A DNA stretch of 18,714 nt, from the NCBI GenBank assembly GCA_902761955.1, contig CACWMM010000028.1:1-18714 (forward strand). Reading direction: 5' to 3'. Below are positions 1 to 8,420 of the stretch, one piece after another; position 1 is the first letter of the stretch, and the number at the start of each line of letters is the position of its first letter. The notes below the pieces were generated by a model that ran no database searches, was not told the origin of the DNA, and was given only the letters and a program-made list of their open reading frames with translations. A program made the position numbers and the translations under genes. The stretch is from Parafannyhessea sp902761955. Lineage in GTDB: Bacteria > Actinomycetota > Coriobacteriia > Coriobacteriales > Atopobiaceae.

Positions 1-72
1 GGCAAGCGCCGAGAAACGCCTGATGGCCGAGGGGCGAAGTCCCTCCAGCGCGTGGTTGAGTTCGAGTGACAT
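1..72 (-). CDS. Partial N-terminus of a PLP-dependent aminotransferase (probable)
   Basis: Only the first 24 codons lie in the window; the gene continues off the left edge on the minus strand. It starts at an ATG (complement of 70-72) preceded by a GGTGGGGG-type ribosome binding site. The peptide begins MSLELNHALEGLRPSAIRRF. The L-x-P-S-x-I-R-x-F pattern followed by a short helix is typical of the extreme N-terminus of class I/II aminotransferases of the fold-type I family. No catalytic residue is visible, so substrate and family assignment are tentative. It lies downstream of ung on the same strand, separated by 134 bp that hold a possible own promoter. Confidence 0.5.
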   Translation of the reverse strand, partial: MSLELNHALEGLRPSAIRRFSALA

Positions 73-184
73 GCCCCCACCTTCCATCGTCGGCGTGATC
101 TGGAACTATCCAGAGATTGCGGTCTGTCTGTGTGACTGTTTGGGCGAACTGTAAACGAGCGCGATTGGTACGCAAATTGGAACG

Positions 185-206
185 AGTATACTTCGCAACG
201 TTTGCG
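185..206 (-). promoter_or_regulatory. Possible promoter with a LacI-operator-like dyad upstream of the aminotransferase
   Basis: On the minus strand a TATACT hexamer (complement of 185-190) could be the -10 of the aminotransferase gene. Just upstream is a dyad with perfect 5-bp arms (CGCAA / TTGCG, 194-206 on the plus strand, three-base centre). It starts immediately after the ung stop codon. The dyad resembles LacI/PurR-family operators but is one base short of a perfect CGCAAACGTTTGCG. It could instead be a small hairpin at the end of the ung transcript. No good -35 hexamer is seen. The rest of the 73-206 gap shows nothing recognisable. Confidence 0.25.
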
Positions 207-920
207 CTAAGCCCACTGCACAGGCTTCGCGCCATGCGACGCAAGGAAGGCGTTCGCCTGCGAGAAGGGCCTTGAGCCCATGAACGGAACGAGCCCTCCG
301 CCCGCGCGGTTTGCGGAGAGCGGGGAGGGATGCGTAGACGAGAGCACGCACTTCTCGCCCGCAAGGGTGCCCGCGGAGCGAGCGTCCTCCACCGCAGAGG
401 TGACGAGGGTGGCGGCATGGCGTCCCCACGCAAGGTAGCAGATGGGCTGCGGAAGCTCTGTCGTGTGCCTGACCAGGTAGTTTGTAAGGCTTTGCCACCC
501 AAGCCGCACGTGGGAGTTCGCGGCGTGCTCGCGCACGGTGAGCGTCGTGTTAAGCAGCAGAACCCCCTGGCGCGCCCACGGGGTGAGGTCGCCCGTCGCG
601 GGCGGCTCGCAGCCAAGGTCCTGCGAGAGCTCCTTGTAGACGTTGCGCAGGCTGGGCGGGAGCCGCTGGCCAGCGGGTACGGAGAACGACAGCCCCATGG
701 CCTGCCCCGGCTCGTGGTACGGGTCCTGCCCCAGAATCACCACGCGCACGTCGTTTGGCGCGGTGAGCTCGAGCGCGCGCAGGATCTGGTCCTGCGCGGG
801 ATAGATGACCTGGTCCTGGCGCAGGCGCTCTACCTCGCCCAGCAGGCGCTCCGTGTCGCGGCGCACCTGGTCAGGCGCGCCGTCAAGCCAGAGCCCCACG
901 TTGCCTTTGGTCGCGTCCAT
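207..920 (-). CDS. ung: Uracil-DNA glycosylase, family 1
   Basis: Cytosolic base-excision repair enzyme that removes uracil from DNA, arising from cytosine deamination or dUTP incorporation. The 237-aa product has the usual length for family 1. It shows the water-activating motif GQDPYH at residues 64-69 (catalytic Asp66), Phe79 in the uracil pocket (GLSFSV), Asn124 (LLLNTTLTV) and the C-terminal HPSPLS loop at 197-202 (His197). An in-frame GTG lies one codon upstream (921-923). The AAGGGAGG site is about 7 bases from the ATG but only about 4 from the GTG, so the ATG is preferred. It is divergent from hslO; no convincing promoter was found in the shared gap. All key residues are present, so it should be active. 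Confidence 0.95.
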   Translation of the reverse strand: MDATKGNVGLWLDGAPDQVRRDTERLLGEVERLRQDQVIYPAQDQILRALELTAPNDVRVVILGQDPYHEPGQAMGLSFSVPAGQRLPPSLRNVYKELSQDLGCEPPATGDLTPWARQGVLLLNTTLTVREHAANSHVRLGWQSLTNYLVRHTTELPQPICYLAWGRHAATLVTSAVEDARSAGTLAGEKCVLSSTHPSPLSANRAGGGLVPFMGSRPFSQANAFLASHGAKPVQWA

Positions 921-1049
921 CACGATACCTCCCTTGTGTGCTTGTCGCAGGCGACGGTAGCATCAATGGAGCTTTGGGTAAAGACATGTGGTAACCAACT
1001 GAGAGAGATGCCCGCGGCCGCAGCCGGCCCGTGGAGCGAGGGAGGCCGC

Positions 1050-2030
1050 ATGACGAATGACCAGCTGGACCGCGAGAGTGCCCGTCTGCCGGAGGGCGTG
1101 GTAGACCTTCGGGCGGAGCGCGAACGCAGGGAGGACCACATCGTGCGCGGCACGGCGGCCGACGGCATGGTGCGTGCGTTTGCGATCACGGCACGCGCGA
1201 CGGTGGAGGAGGCGCGCGCCCGGCACAAAACGACGCCGGTGGCGACGGCGGCACTGGGAAGGCTGCTCATGGGCGCGCAGATGATGGGCGCCATGTCCAA
1301 GAACGACGACGAGCTCGTCACCATCACGGTCATGGGCGACGGCGAGCTTGGCAGAATCACCGTGACGGCCGACAACCGTGGCCACACGAAGGGCTTCGTG
1401 CAGAACCCGCGGGTGTGGCTGCCGCTCAACGGCCGCGGTCACCTGGACGTGGGACAGGCCGTCGGGACGGGCACGCTCTCCGTCGTGCACGACGTCGCGG
1501 GGATGGACCCGTACTCGAGCGAGGTCGAGCTCGTCTCGGGCGAGATTGGCGACGACCTCACCTACTACTTTGCTGCGAGCGACCAGGTCCCAACCTCGCT
1601 TGGGGTGGGCGTGCTCGTGGACCGCGACATGAGCGTGCGGCGCGCCGGCGGCTTCATCATCCAGCTGATGCCCGGCTGCGACGACGACGTCGTGGCGGCG
1701 CTCGAGGCGAACCTCGCGCCCGTGCACTCCGTCACGGACCTGCTCGAGGCGGGCATGTCCCCCACGGAGATGCTGCGGCACCTGCTGCAGGGGCTAGACT
1801 ACCAGGAGCTCGACCGCATGCCCGCGAGCTTCCGCTGCGGCTGCGACCGCTCGCGCGCCATGCGCGCCGTGCTCGCCCTCGGTCGCGCGGAGCTTCGCGA
1901 CATGGTCGAGAAGGACGAGCCCGCCCAGGTGCACTGCCACTTCTGCGGCGCCGACTACCGCTTCGAGCCCGCGGAGCTTGCGGACATGCTCGAAGGCGCA
2001 GGCGACCCCGCGCCAGAGGCCGACATCTGA
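1050..2030 (+). CDS. hslO: Hsp33 redox-regulated holdase chaperone
   Basis: Cytosolic chaperone switched on by oxidative unfolding; it binds unfolding client proteins without ATP. The 326-aa product has the N-terminal Hsp33 fold (conserved stretch GRLLMGAQMMGAM around 70-82; G-D-G-E-L-G-R around 96-102) and the C-terminal zinc/redox switch CxC-X30-CxxC (Cys263, Cys265, Cys296, Cys299), all four cysteines intact. It is slightly longer than the roughly 290-300 aa norm because of an N-terminal extension of about 20 residues. The start chosen has GGAGG four bases upstream; an in-frame ATG at 1008 is a weaker alternative. Upstream is divergent ung; downstream, on the same strand, is the bile salt hydrolase. 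A long open frame upstream of 1008 is only the antisense shadow of ung. Confidence 0.95.
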   Translation: MTNDQLDRESARLPEGVVDLRAERERREDHIVRGTAADGMVRAFAITARATVEEARARHKTTPVATAALGRLLMGAQMMGAMSKNDDELVTITVMGDGELGRITVTADNRGHTKGFVQNPRVWLPLNGRGHLDVGQAVGTGTLSVVHDVAGMDPYSSEVELVSGEIGDDLTYYFAASDQVPTSLGVGVLVDRDMSVRRAGGFIIQLMPGCDDDVVAALEANLAPVHSVTDLLEAGMSPTEMLRHLLQGLDYQELDRMPASFRCGCDRSRAMRAVLALGRAELRDMVEKDEPAQVHCHFCGADYRFEPAELADMLEGAGDPAPEADI

Positions 2031-2040
2031 CGCGCGCGTG

Positions 2041-2060
2041 CGGGGTTGCCCTAGACCCCG
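2041..2060 (+). terminator. Weak terminator-like hairpin after hslO
   Basis: Perfect 6-bp stem (CGGGGT / ACCCCG) with an 8-base loop, 10 bases after the hslO stop. No T tract follows, so intrinsic termination is uncertain. The rest of the gap to the next start at 2140 shows no clear promoter. Confidence 0.3.
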
Positions 2061-2139
2061 GCGTCCAAAGCGTCTAACGTAGGAAGAGCGCTGTTTGCGA
2101 GCGCGGTCGTGTCGGTCACTCAGCTTGATTGGAGCCGCG

Positions 2140-3087
2140 ATGTGCACTGGTGTTAGGTTTACCGACGGCAAGGGCAACATGTACTTTGGTCGCAACCTCG
2201 ACTGGAGCTGCTCGTACGGCGAGCGCGTGGTCATAACCCCGCGTGGCTACAAGCCCAAGTCCCCGTTTGGCGCCGTTCCCCAGGTGGGCATGGCCATCAT
2301 AGGCATGGGCATCGTGGAGGACGGCACGCCCCTCTACTTCGACTGCGGAAACGAGAAGGGCCTTGCCGTGGCCGGGCTTAACTTCCCGGGCTACGCGGTG
2401 TACGCGGACGCCCCGCGCGAGGGCGCCATGAACGTTGCCGCCTTCGAGTTTCCGCTCTGGGTGGTCGCGAACCACACCACGGTAGACGAGGTCGAGGCGG
2501 AGCTCGCCAACGTGACGATCGTGGACGAGCCCGTCAGCCCCAGGTTCCCGTCCTCGATGCTGCACTGGATCATTGGCGACTCCACGCGCTCCATCGTGGT
2601 GGAGCAGACCGAGGCCGGCCTCCAGGTGTTTCACGACGACGTGGACGTCCTCACGAACCAGCCCGGCTTCGCGTGGCACACGGAGAACCTGCGCAACTAC
2701 ATCAACCTCACGAGCGACGTGCCCGGACCGCTGTCCTGGCGCACGCAGGAGCTCTCTGCGTTTGGCTCCGGCGCCGGCATGCGCGGTCTGCCCGGCGACT
2801 ACTACTCGCCGTCGCGCTTCGTGCGCGAGGCCTACCTCAACGCGAACTACCCCACGCAGGAGGGCGAGAAGGCAAACGTCAGCAAGATCTTCCACATCCT
2901 CGGTGGCGTGAGCATGATTGACGGAGCCGCGAAGATGACGAACGGCGAGTTCGAGACCACGATCTTCACGGGAGCGTTCTCCTCCGCGACGTGCACGTAC
3001 TACTGGTCCACCTACGATGACCCGGCCATCCGCTCCGTTGCGCTGTTCGACCACGACGTGGACGCGGACGTCCTCATCGAGGAGTAG
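2140..3087 (+). CDS. Choloylglycine hydrolase family; probable conjugated bile salt hydrolase
   Basis: N-terminal nucleophile hydrolase that probably cleaves the amide bond of glycine- or taurine-conjugated bile salts in the cytosol; no signal peptide is present. The start is fixed by the family: removal of Met1 must expose Cys2 (MCTGVRF), and the in-frame codons upstream of 2140 would destroy this. GGAG precedes the ATG by five bases. Active-site residues expected for bile salt hydrolases are all visible: Cys2, Arg18, Asp21 (GRNLDW), Asn81 in GLNFPG, Asn173 in LTNQPGF and Arg226 in SPSRFVR. Length (315 aa) is typical. Penicillin V acylase activity cannot be excluded, but the GLNFPGYAVY loop favours the Gram-positive bile salt hydrolase group. 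A hairpin follows the stop, and an efflux operon begins 86 bp downstream. Confidence 0.9.
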   Translation: MCTGVRFTDGKGNMYFGRNLDWSCSYGERVVITPRGYKPKSPFGAVPQVGMAIIGMGIVEDGTPLYFDCGNEKGLAVAGLNFPGYAVYADAPREGAMNVAAFEFPLWVVANHTTVDEVEAELANVTIVDEPVSPRFPSSMLHWIIGDSTRSIVVEQTEAGLQVFHDDVDVLTNQPGFAWHTENLRNYINLTSDVPGPLSWRTQELSAFGSGAGMRGLPGDYYSPSRFVREAYLNANYPTQEGEKANVSKIFHILGGVSMIDGAAKMTNGEFETTIFTGAFSSATCTYYWSTYDDPAIRSVALFDHDVDADVLIEE

Positions 3088-3113
3088 ACTCTCTGCACAA
3101 CCAACGGAATGTT

Positions 3114-3142
3114 GCGGCTGCGGGCCCTGTGTCCGCGGCCGC
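3114..3142 (+). terminator. GC-rich hairpin between the bile salt hydrolase and the efflux operon
   Basis: Ten-pair stem (nine Watson-Crick pairs and one T.G) closing a 9-base loop, 26 bases after the hydrolase stop. It could terminate or attenuate transcription into the macA-like gene. There is no T tract behind it, so read-through is likely. The remaining 3143-3173 holds the macA ribosome binding site and nothing else obvious. Confidence 0.4.
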
Positions 3143-3173
3143 TCGCACACTACCCCCAGGATGGGAGCAGCGC

Positions 3174-4697
3174 ATGAGCAAGAAGTTCGGTCCTGACAAG
3201 GCTTCGTCCGGGGACAACGAGGCGGCGGACGCCAAGGGCGAGAAGAACGAGGCACCGCGGGACGCGGGCGCCACGCAGGCGGTGACGCCACCCCTGCCCG
3301 CAAACCCGCTCCAAAGCGCATCCGATGACGCGCCTGTCGACCCAACGAGCGGCTCCGCCTCCGTCGATGATGCGCCGGACGACGACGCGAGCGGCATGCT
3401 CGCGTACCAGAACCTCGAGCGCCACCGCAAGGAGAAGAAGCGCCGCCGCAACGTGAAGATTGCGGTGGGGGCGTGCGCCGCCGTCGTGATCGCGGCGGCC
3501 ATCATAGTGCCCCGAGTGCTTACGCCCGCGGACAGCGGCAAGCAGATGCCCGCGACCGCGGAGGTCACGCGCGGCGACCTCACCTCCAGCGTGAGCGTAT
3601 CGGGCGCGGCCCAGCCCGCGTCCAGCGTCTACGTCACGCCCGAGGTGAGCGGCATCGTCCAGGACCTGCGTGTGTCCGAGGGTGACACCGTGAGCAAGGG
3701 CGACGTGCTCTTCTCGCTCAAGAACGACTCCCTCGACCGCGCGGTCGCAGACGCCCAGCGGCAGGTTTCTGATGCGCAGGCGCAGGTCAACACCGCCCAG
3801 CGCGGCGTCGACAACGCAAACGCCGCCTACCAGAAGGCGCTTGACGCCTGGAACTCCGCGCCGGACGCGGAGACGCAGGCGGAGATGACGGACCCTGACA
3901 GCCTCTATGGTGACGTGCAGACGGCAAACGACGGCCTGAACAGCGCAAAGTCCGCACTCGACTCCGCAAGCCAGGCGCTTTCGGACGCGAAGGCGCAAGC
4001 CGCGAAGCGCACGGTGACGGCGCCCGCCTCGGGAAGCGTTGTCGCGGTGAACGCGAGGAACGGCGCGGCGTACGGGGACGCCACGGGCGGCTCCACCACG
4101 AGCGACGGCACGAGCCAGGGCTCGGGCGCAGGTGCCGGCTGGGCCGTGCAGATCGCGGACCTCTCGAAGATGAGGGTGGCCACGCAGGTGAACGAGGTGG
4201 ACATCTCGGGCGTGGCCGTGGGGCAGACCGCGAGCGTGACCTTCTCGGCGATCCCCGGACTCGAGTGCGACGCAAAGGTCGAGAAGATCGCGACGGTCGC
4301 GAGCGGCGACAGCTCCATGGGCTCGGACGGCGTCGTGACGTACGAGGTCGACCTCGTGATCGACCAGCCGGACGAGCGCATAAAGCCGGGCATGACGGCG
4401 AACGCGACCATCCAGACGCAGAGCGTGTCGGACGTGCTCATGGTGCCGATCGCGGCGCTGAACGACTACGACGAGTCCGCCGGAACCGCCAGCGTGACCG
4501 TCGTCACGCTCGACGGGGACGGCAACATAAAGACCTCCCGCGACGTCGACGTGAAGGTGGCCGAGAAGAACGGGTCCGACGCCGCCGTGACGGGCGTGAA
4601 GGAGGGCGAGACCGTCAAGCTTGCGGACGAGGGCGACTCCGCGGACGGTGACTCCACCGCGGGCGAAGCCTCCGCCGCCACGGCAGACGGGCGCTAG
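3174..4697 (+). CDS. MacA/RND-type periplasmic adaptor (membrane fusion protein) of an ABC exporter
   Basis: Adaptor subunit expected to sit outside the membrane and work with the ATPase and permease encoded directly downstream. Visible order: an acidic, Pro/Ala-rich cytoplasmic stretch (1-80), a basic cluster (82-92), one transmembrane helix (about 94-116), the first half of a lipoyl-like domain (151-184, VSGIVQDLRVSEGD), an Ala/Gln-rich coiled coil (186-277), the second lipoyl half (279-330), interrupted by a Gly/Ser-rich insert (298-322), a beta-barrel region (330-420) with the family signature KPGMTANATIQ (404-414), and an Asp/Ser-rich tail. The long cytoplasmic N-terminus is unusual for MacA. 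GGGAG lies six bases before the chosen ATG; an in-frame GTG at 3129 lacks such a site. Two bases separate it from the ATPase gene. Confidence 0.88.
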   Translation: MSKKFGPDKASSGDNEAADAKGEKNEAPRDAGATQAVTPPLPANPLQSASDDAPVDPTSGSASVDDAPDDDASGMLAYQNLERHRKEKKRRRNVKIAVGACAAVVIAAAIIVPRVLTPADSGKQMPATAEVTRGDLTSSVSVSGAAQPASSVYVTPEVSGIVQDLRVSEGDTVSKGDVLFSLKNDSLDRAVADAQRQVSDAQAQVNTAQRGVDNANAAYQKALDAWNSAPDAETQAEMTDPDSLYGDVQTANDGLNSAKSALDSASQALSDAKAQAAKRTVTAPASGSVVAVNARNGAAYGDATGGSTTSDGTSQGSGAGAGWAVQIADLSKMRVATQVNEVDISGVAVGQTASVTFSAIPGLECDAKVEKIATVASGDSSMGSDGVVTYEVDLVIDQPDERIKPGMTANATIQTQSVSDVLMVPIAALNDYDESAGTASVTVVTLDGDGNIKTSRDVDVKVAEKNGSDAAVTGVKEGETVKLADEGDSADGDSTAGEASAATADGR

Positions 4698-4699
4698 CC

Positions 4700-5427
<728 letters not shown>

Positions 5428-5431
<4 letters not shown>

Positions 5432-6642
5432 GGCTGAGGGACCTTTGGGCCGAGACCTGGGAGGCCCTCGACGCAAATCGCGGCAGATCGCTCCTCACGG
5501 TGCTGGGCATCGTTATTGGCATCAGCGCCGTCATCGCGATGACCGCGCTCATAGGCGGCGTGCGGCAGGGCCTCATGGGCGAGCTCGGCCTCGACCGTGC
5601 CCGCGTCATAACCATGGGCGTCTACAACGGGTCGCAGGTACGCACGGAGGACATCGCGAAGATCGAGGAAGGGCTGCCGGAGTACGAGTACATCACGGGC
5701 AGTGCCTACGGCGGCGGCAAGGTCGCGAGCGACGTCAAGAGCGCCGACGGCCAGGTCCTGGGAATCTCGTCGCATTACTTCGACGTGACGGGGCAGAAGC
5801 TGGTGGAGGGCCGCACGTTCACGAGCGGCGAGAACGACTCCGCCTCGACGGTGGTGATACTGGACAAGACGAGCGCGCACAACCTGTTTGGGGACAAGGA
5901 CGCCCTTGGCCAGAAGGTGCGCATCAAGGGGATCGAGTATCGCGTGGTGGGCGTGCTGGAGAACAGCCAGCAGACCGACCCGAAGAGCGTGACGGCATAC
6001 GTCCCGCTCAAGGCATGCGTCCAAAGGGTCACGGGCTACGACAGCGTGGACTCGCTCGCCGGCATGGCTCGGGAGGGCGAGGACATCGACTCCCTCGTCA
6101 CGAAGACGAAGGACTTCCTGGCGTCGTACTACCACCTGAGCGACGAGGACGTCGAGAACGGCCTGTTCGTCTCGTCCATGAAGTCCATGATCGACAGCTT
6201 CAACTCCGTCATGTTCACGTTCCAGCTGCTCATGACGTCCGTTGCGTCCATCTCGCTCGTGGTTGGCGGCATAGGCATCATGAACATGATGCTCACGAAC
6301 GTGACGGAGCGCATCCGCGAGATCGGGCTTCGCAAGGCCCTGGGCGCGCGCAGGTCAGACATCACGCGGCAGTTCCTGCTGGAGTCCGTGTGCCTGACGC
6401 TTGCGGGCGGGGCCATCGGCATCGTGCTTGGCTACCTGGGGGCGTTCGCCCTCGGCGGCGTTGCGACGAGCCTGTTGGCCTCGGGCGACAGCGGCATGTC
6501 GCTTACCGTGACGCCCGTGATCGAGCCCATGGCGGTGCTCGGCGCGACGGGCATCTGTGTGCTCATAGGCGTGGTGTTTGGCTACTACCCGGCACGGCGC
6601 GCCGCAAAGCTCGACCCCGTGGAGTCCCTGCACTACCAATAG
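5428..6642 (+). CDS. MacB/FtsX-type ABC transporter permease
   Basis: Membrane subunit of the efflux pump. The 404-aa sequence has the standard layout: first transmembrane helix at about 21-43 after a short cytoplasmic N-terminus, a MacB-like extracytoplasmic domain (about 45-260), then three C-terminal helices (about 267-289, 320-346, 365-387). The conserved coupling segment NVTERIREIGLRKALGARR lies at about 291-309, and the C-terminal motif GYYPARRAAKLDPVESL at about 385-401. Its ATG overlaps the ATPase stop by four bases and has a strong AAGGGGGAG site. The pump substrate cannot be read from sequence: macrolides, peptides, lipids or bile-derived compounds are all possible. Confidence 0.93.
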
Positions 6643-6694
6643 CAACCAGCATCAGAGTCAGCTTACGCCCCTCACTTTCTGGATGCGTGTCGGC

Positions 6695-6700
6695 TACGAT
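6695..6700 (+). promoter_or_regulatory. Possible -10 element for the YdjM-like gene
   Basis: TACGAT lies 72 bases upstream of the GTG start in the 129-bp gap after the permease gene. No convincing -35 hexamer or terminator is visible, so this is a weak call. Nothing else recognisable is in 6643-6771 apart from the ribosome binding site near 6755-6761. Confidence 0.2.
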
Positions 6701-6771
6701 AGACGACGCGCAGGCAAGGCCGTCTGCTTCCGACTGTACGGCCACAGACCCCAGGGGGGAGAAGAACTCAC

Positions 6772-7457
6772 GTGACGGGCAAGACGCACATAGCCATAGG
6801 CGTGGCATCCGCGCTGGCCGTGGCCCCGCTGGCCGGAGCGCCTCTTGGGGTGCCGACAGACGTGGTGCCGCAGGCGATTGCACTCGCACTTGGCGGTATG
6901 GTGGGCGGCATGCTGCCGGATACCGACACGCCATCCAGCATGGGCGCGCGTGGGACGCGTCGCGTGTGGGCGGCGCTTGCCGTTATGGCGGCGGCGCTTC
7001 TGGTGGTGGACCACGTGCGTGGAAGCGACCTCGCGCTCACCCTGGCGTCGGGCTTCTCGTACGAACAACTGGCGGGCCTGGCGATCGTGGTGGCCACGTG
7101 CACAGTTGGCAGGGCGTCCGGGCACAGGGGCTTTTCGCACTCGCTCGTGGCGCTTGCGCTGGTGGGGTATGGCACGTGGATGCTCTGCCGCCCGATTGCG
7201 GTCGCCGTTGCCGTGGGCTATGCGTCGCACCTGGCACTCGACCTCACGAACAAGAGGGGGTCAGGCTCCTGTGGCCATGGGGGCGGCTGCTCTGCTTCGG
7301 TCTCTTCGAGTCCAGTCGCCTTGCGGATTGGGCGCTCTTCGTGCTGGGCGTTGCGGCTGCGGCCCTCATGGTGGCAACGCGCCTGCAGCTGATTGGCCCC
7401 ATGTCGGCCTTGCCGTCCGTTGGGATGACGGCGGCCGTCACGGCCATCTTGAGGTAA
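6772..7457 (+). pseudogene. YdjM-family membrane-bound metal-dependent hydrolase, split by a one-base frameshift
   Basis: Starts at GTG 6772 behind a GGGGGAG site. Residues 1-163 show the family's pattern: MTGKTHIAIG, an Asp pair in MLPDTDTPSS (48-55), GHRGFSHS (117-124) and HLALD (153-157), embedded in several hydrophobic helices. At the five-G run 7256-7260 the frame is lost. Reading on from 7260 in the -1 frame restores the expected continuation (VRLLWPWGRLLCFGLF, then a further transmembrane helix) and ends at TAA 7455-7457. One extra G would give an intact protein of 228 aa. Without it, translation yields 206 aa with a non-homologous tail ending at 7392. This could be a sequencing error, a real mutation, or slippage. 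The family is LexA-controlled in E. coli; its biochemical role is not settled. Confidence 0.75.
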
Positions 7458-7501
7458 AGGCACGCCGTGTCCAAGGCGCTCTCAGAGACGGAGGAACGCT
7501 C

Positions 7502-8389
7502 ATGAGGATTCTTGACTTCGGATCTTTGAACATCGACTACGTGTACCAGGTCGACCACATGGTCAGGCCCGGCGAGACCCTCGCGACGGGGCGTCGCGAC
7601 GTGTATCCCGGCGGCAAGGGGCTGAACCAGGCCGTCGCGTGCGCGCGGGCCGGCGCCAAGGTGTGGCAGGCGGGGCTTGTGGGCCCGGAGGGCGGCCTGC
7701 TTCTGGACGTGTGCCGCGAGGCCGGCGTGAACACGGACTACGTGAGGACCGTCGACGTCGCGAGCGGCCACACCGTCATCCAGGTGGACAGGAAAGGCCA
7801 GAACTGCATCCTGCTGTACGGGGGCGCAAACCAGCGCATCGACGAGGCGTATGCGGACGAGGTCCTCTCGCACTTCTCGGCGGGCGACTACGTGATCCTG
7901 CAGAACGAGATCTCGTGCCTGCCGCACATCGTGGACGAGGCCGCCGCGCGCGGGATGAGGGTCGTGCTGAACCCCTCGCCGTACAACGATGCGCTGGAGG
8001 CCGTCGACATGTCGAAGGTCTCGCTCTTCCTGCTGAACGAGGTCGAGGGCGCGCAGGTGGCCGGCGGCTCCGAGGACCCGGACGAGGTCCTGGCGTGCCT
8101 GGGCGAGAAGTACCCGGACGCCGCGGTCGTGCTGACGCTCGGGTCCGAGGGCTCGCGCTACCAGCGGGGCGACGAGCGCTACGCGCAGGGCATCTACCAC
8201 GTGGACGCGAAGGACACCACCGCCGCCGGCGACACGTTCACCGGCTACTTCGTGTGGGCCGTGAGCGAGGGCAGGCCCGTGCCCGAGGCGCTCGACATCG
8301 CCGCGAAGGCATCCGCCATCGCGGTGTCGCGCGCGGGCGCCGTGCCGTCCATCCCCACGATCGACGAGGTCATGGCAGCAAAGCTCTGA
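7502..8389 (+). CDS. rbsK: Ribokinase-like sugar kinase, PfkB family
   Basis: Cytosolic kinase that probably phosphorylates ribose or a related sugar with ATP. The 295-aa sequence contains the N-terminal substrate-side motif with a Gly pair (PGGKGLNQAVA, 36-46), typical of ribokinases, the nucleotide-side region VVLTLGSEGS (209-218), and the C-terminal PfkB signature DTTAAGDTFTGYF (238-250) with catalytic base Asp244. The N-terminal FGSLNIDYVYQVDHMVRPGET (6-26) also matches ribokinase. GGAGG lies seven bases before the ATG. Downstream is a strong terminator, so it is probably transcribed alone or with the YdjM-like gene. No ribose transporter or rbsD is in view, so another sugar or nucleoside is possible. 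Confidence 0.85.
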   Translation: MRILDFGSLNIDYVYQVDHMVRPGETLATGRRDVYPGGKGLNQAVACARAGAKVWQAGLVGPEGGLLLDVCREAGVNTDYVRTVDVASGHTVIQVDRKGQNCILLYGGANQRIDEAYADEVLSHFSAGDYVILQNEISCLPHIVDEAAARGMRVVLNPSPYNDALEAVDMSKVSLFLLNEVEGAQVAGGSEDPDEVLACLGEKYPDAAVVLTLGSEGSRYQRGDERYAQGIYHVDAKDTTAAGDTFTGYFVWAVSEGRPVPEALDIAAKASAIAVSRAGAVPSIPTIDEVMAAKL

Positions 8390-8420
8390 CGCCCGCCCGC
8401 GGCCAGACCCACAGCCCCTC

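Noticed and set aside
330..1049. Open frame extending hslO upstream by 240 codons.
   Set aside because: It is the antisense of ung. Hsp33 homology begins near 1050, where a GGAGG site occurs.
7252..7262. Programmed -1 frameshift in the YdjM-like gene.
   Set aside because: GGG after G allows slippage, but there is no classic heptamer or obvious downstream stimulator, and I know of no frameshifting in this family. Sequencing error or mutation is simpler; kept only as an alternative.
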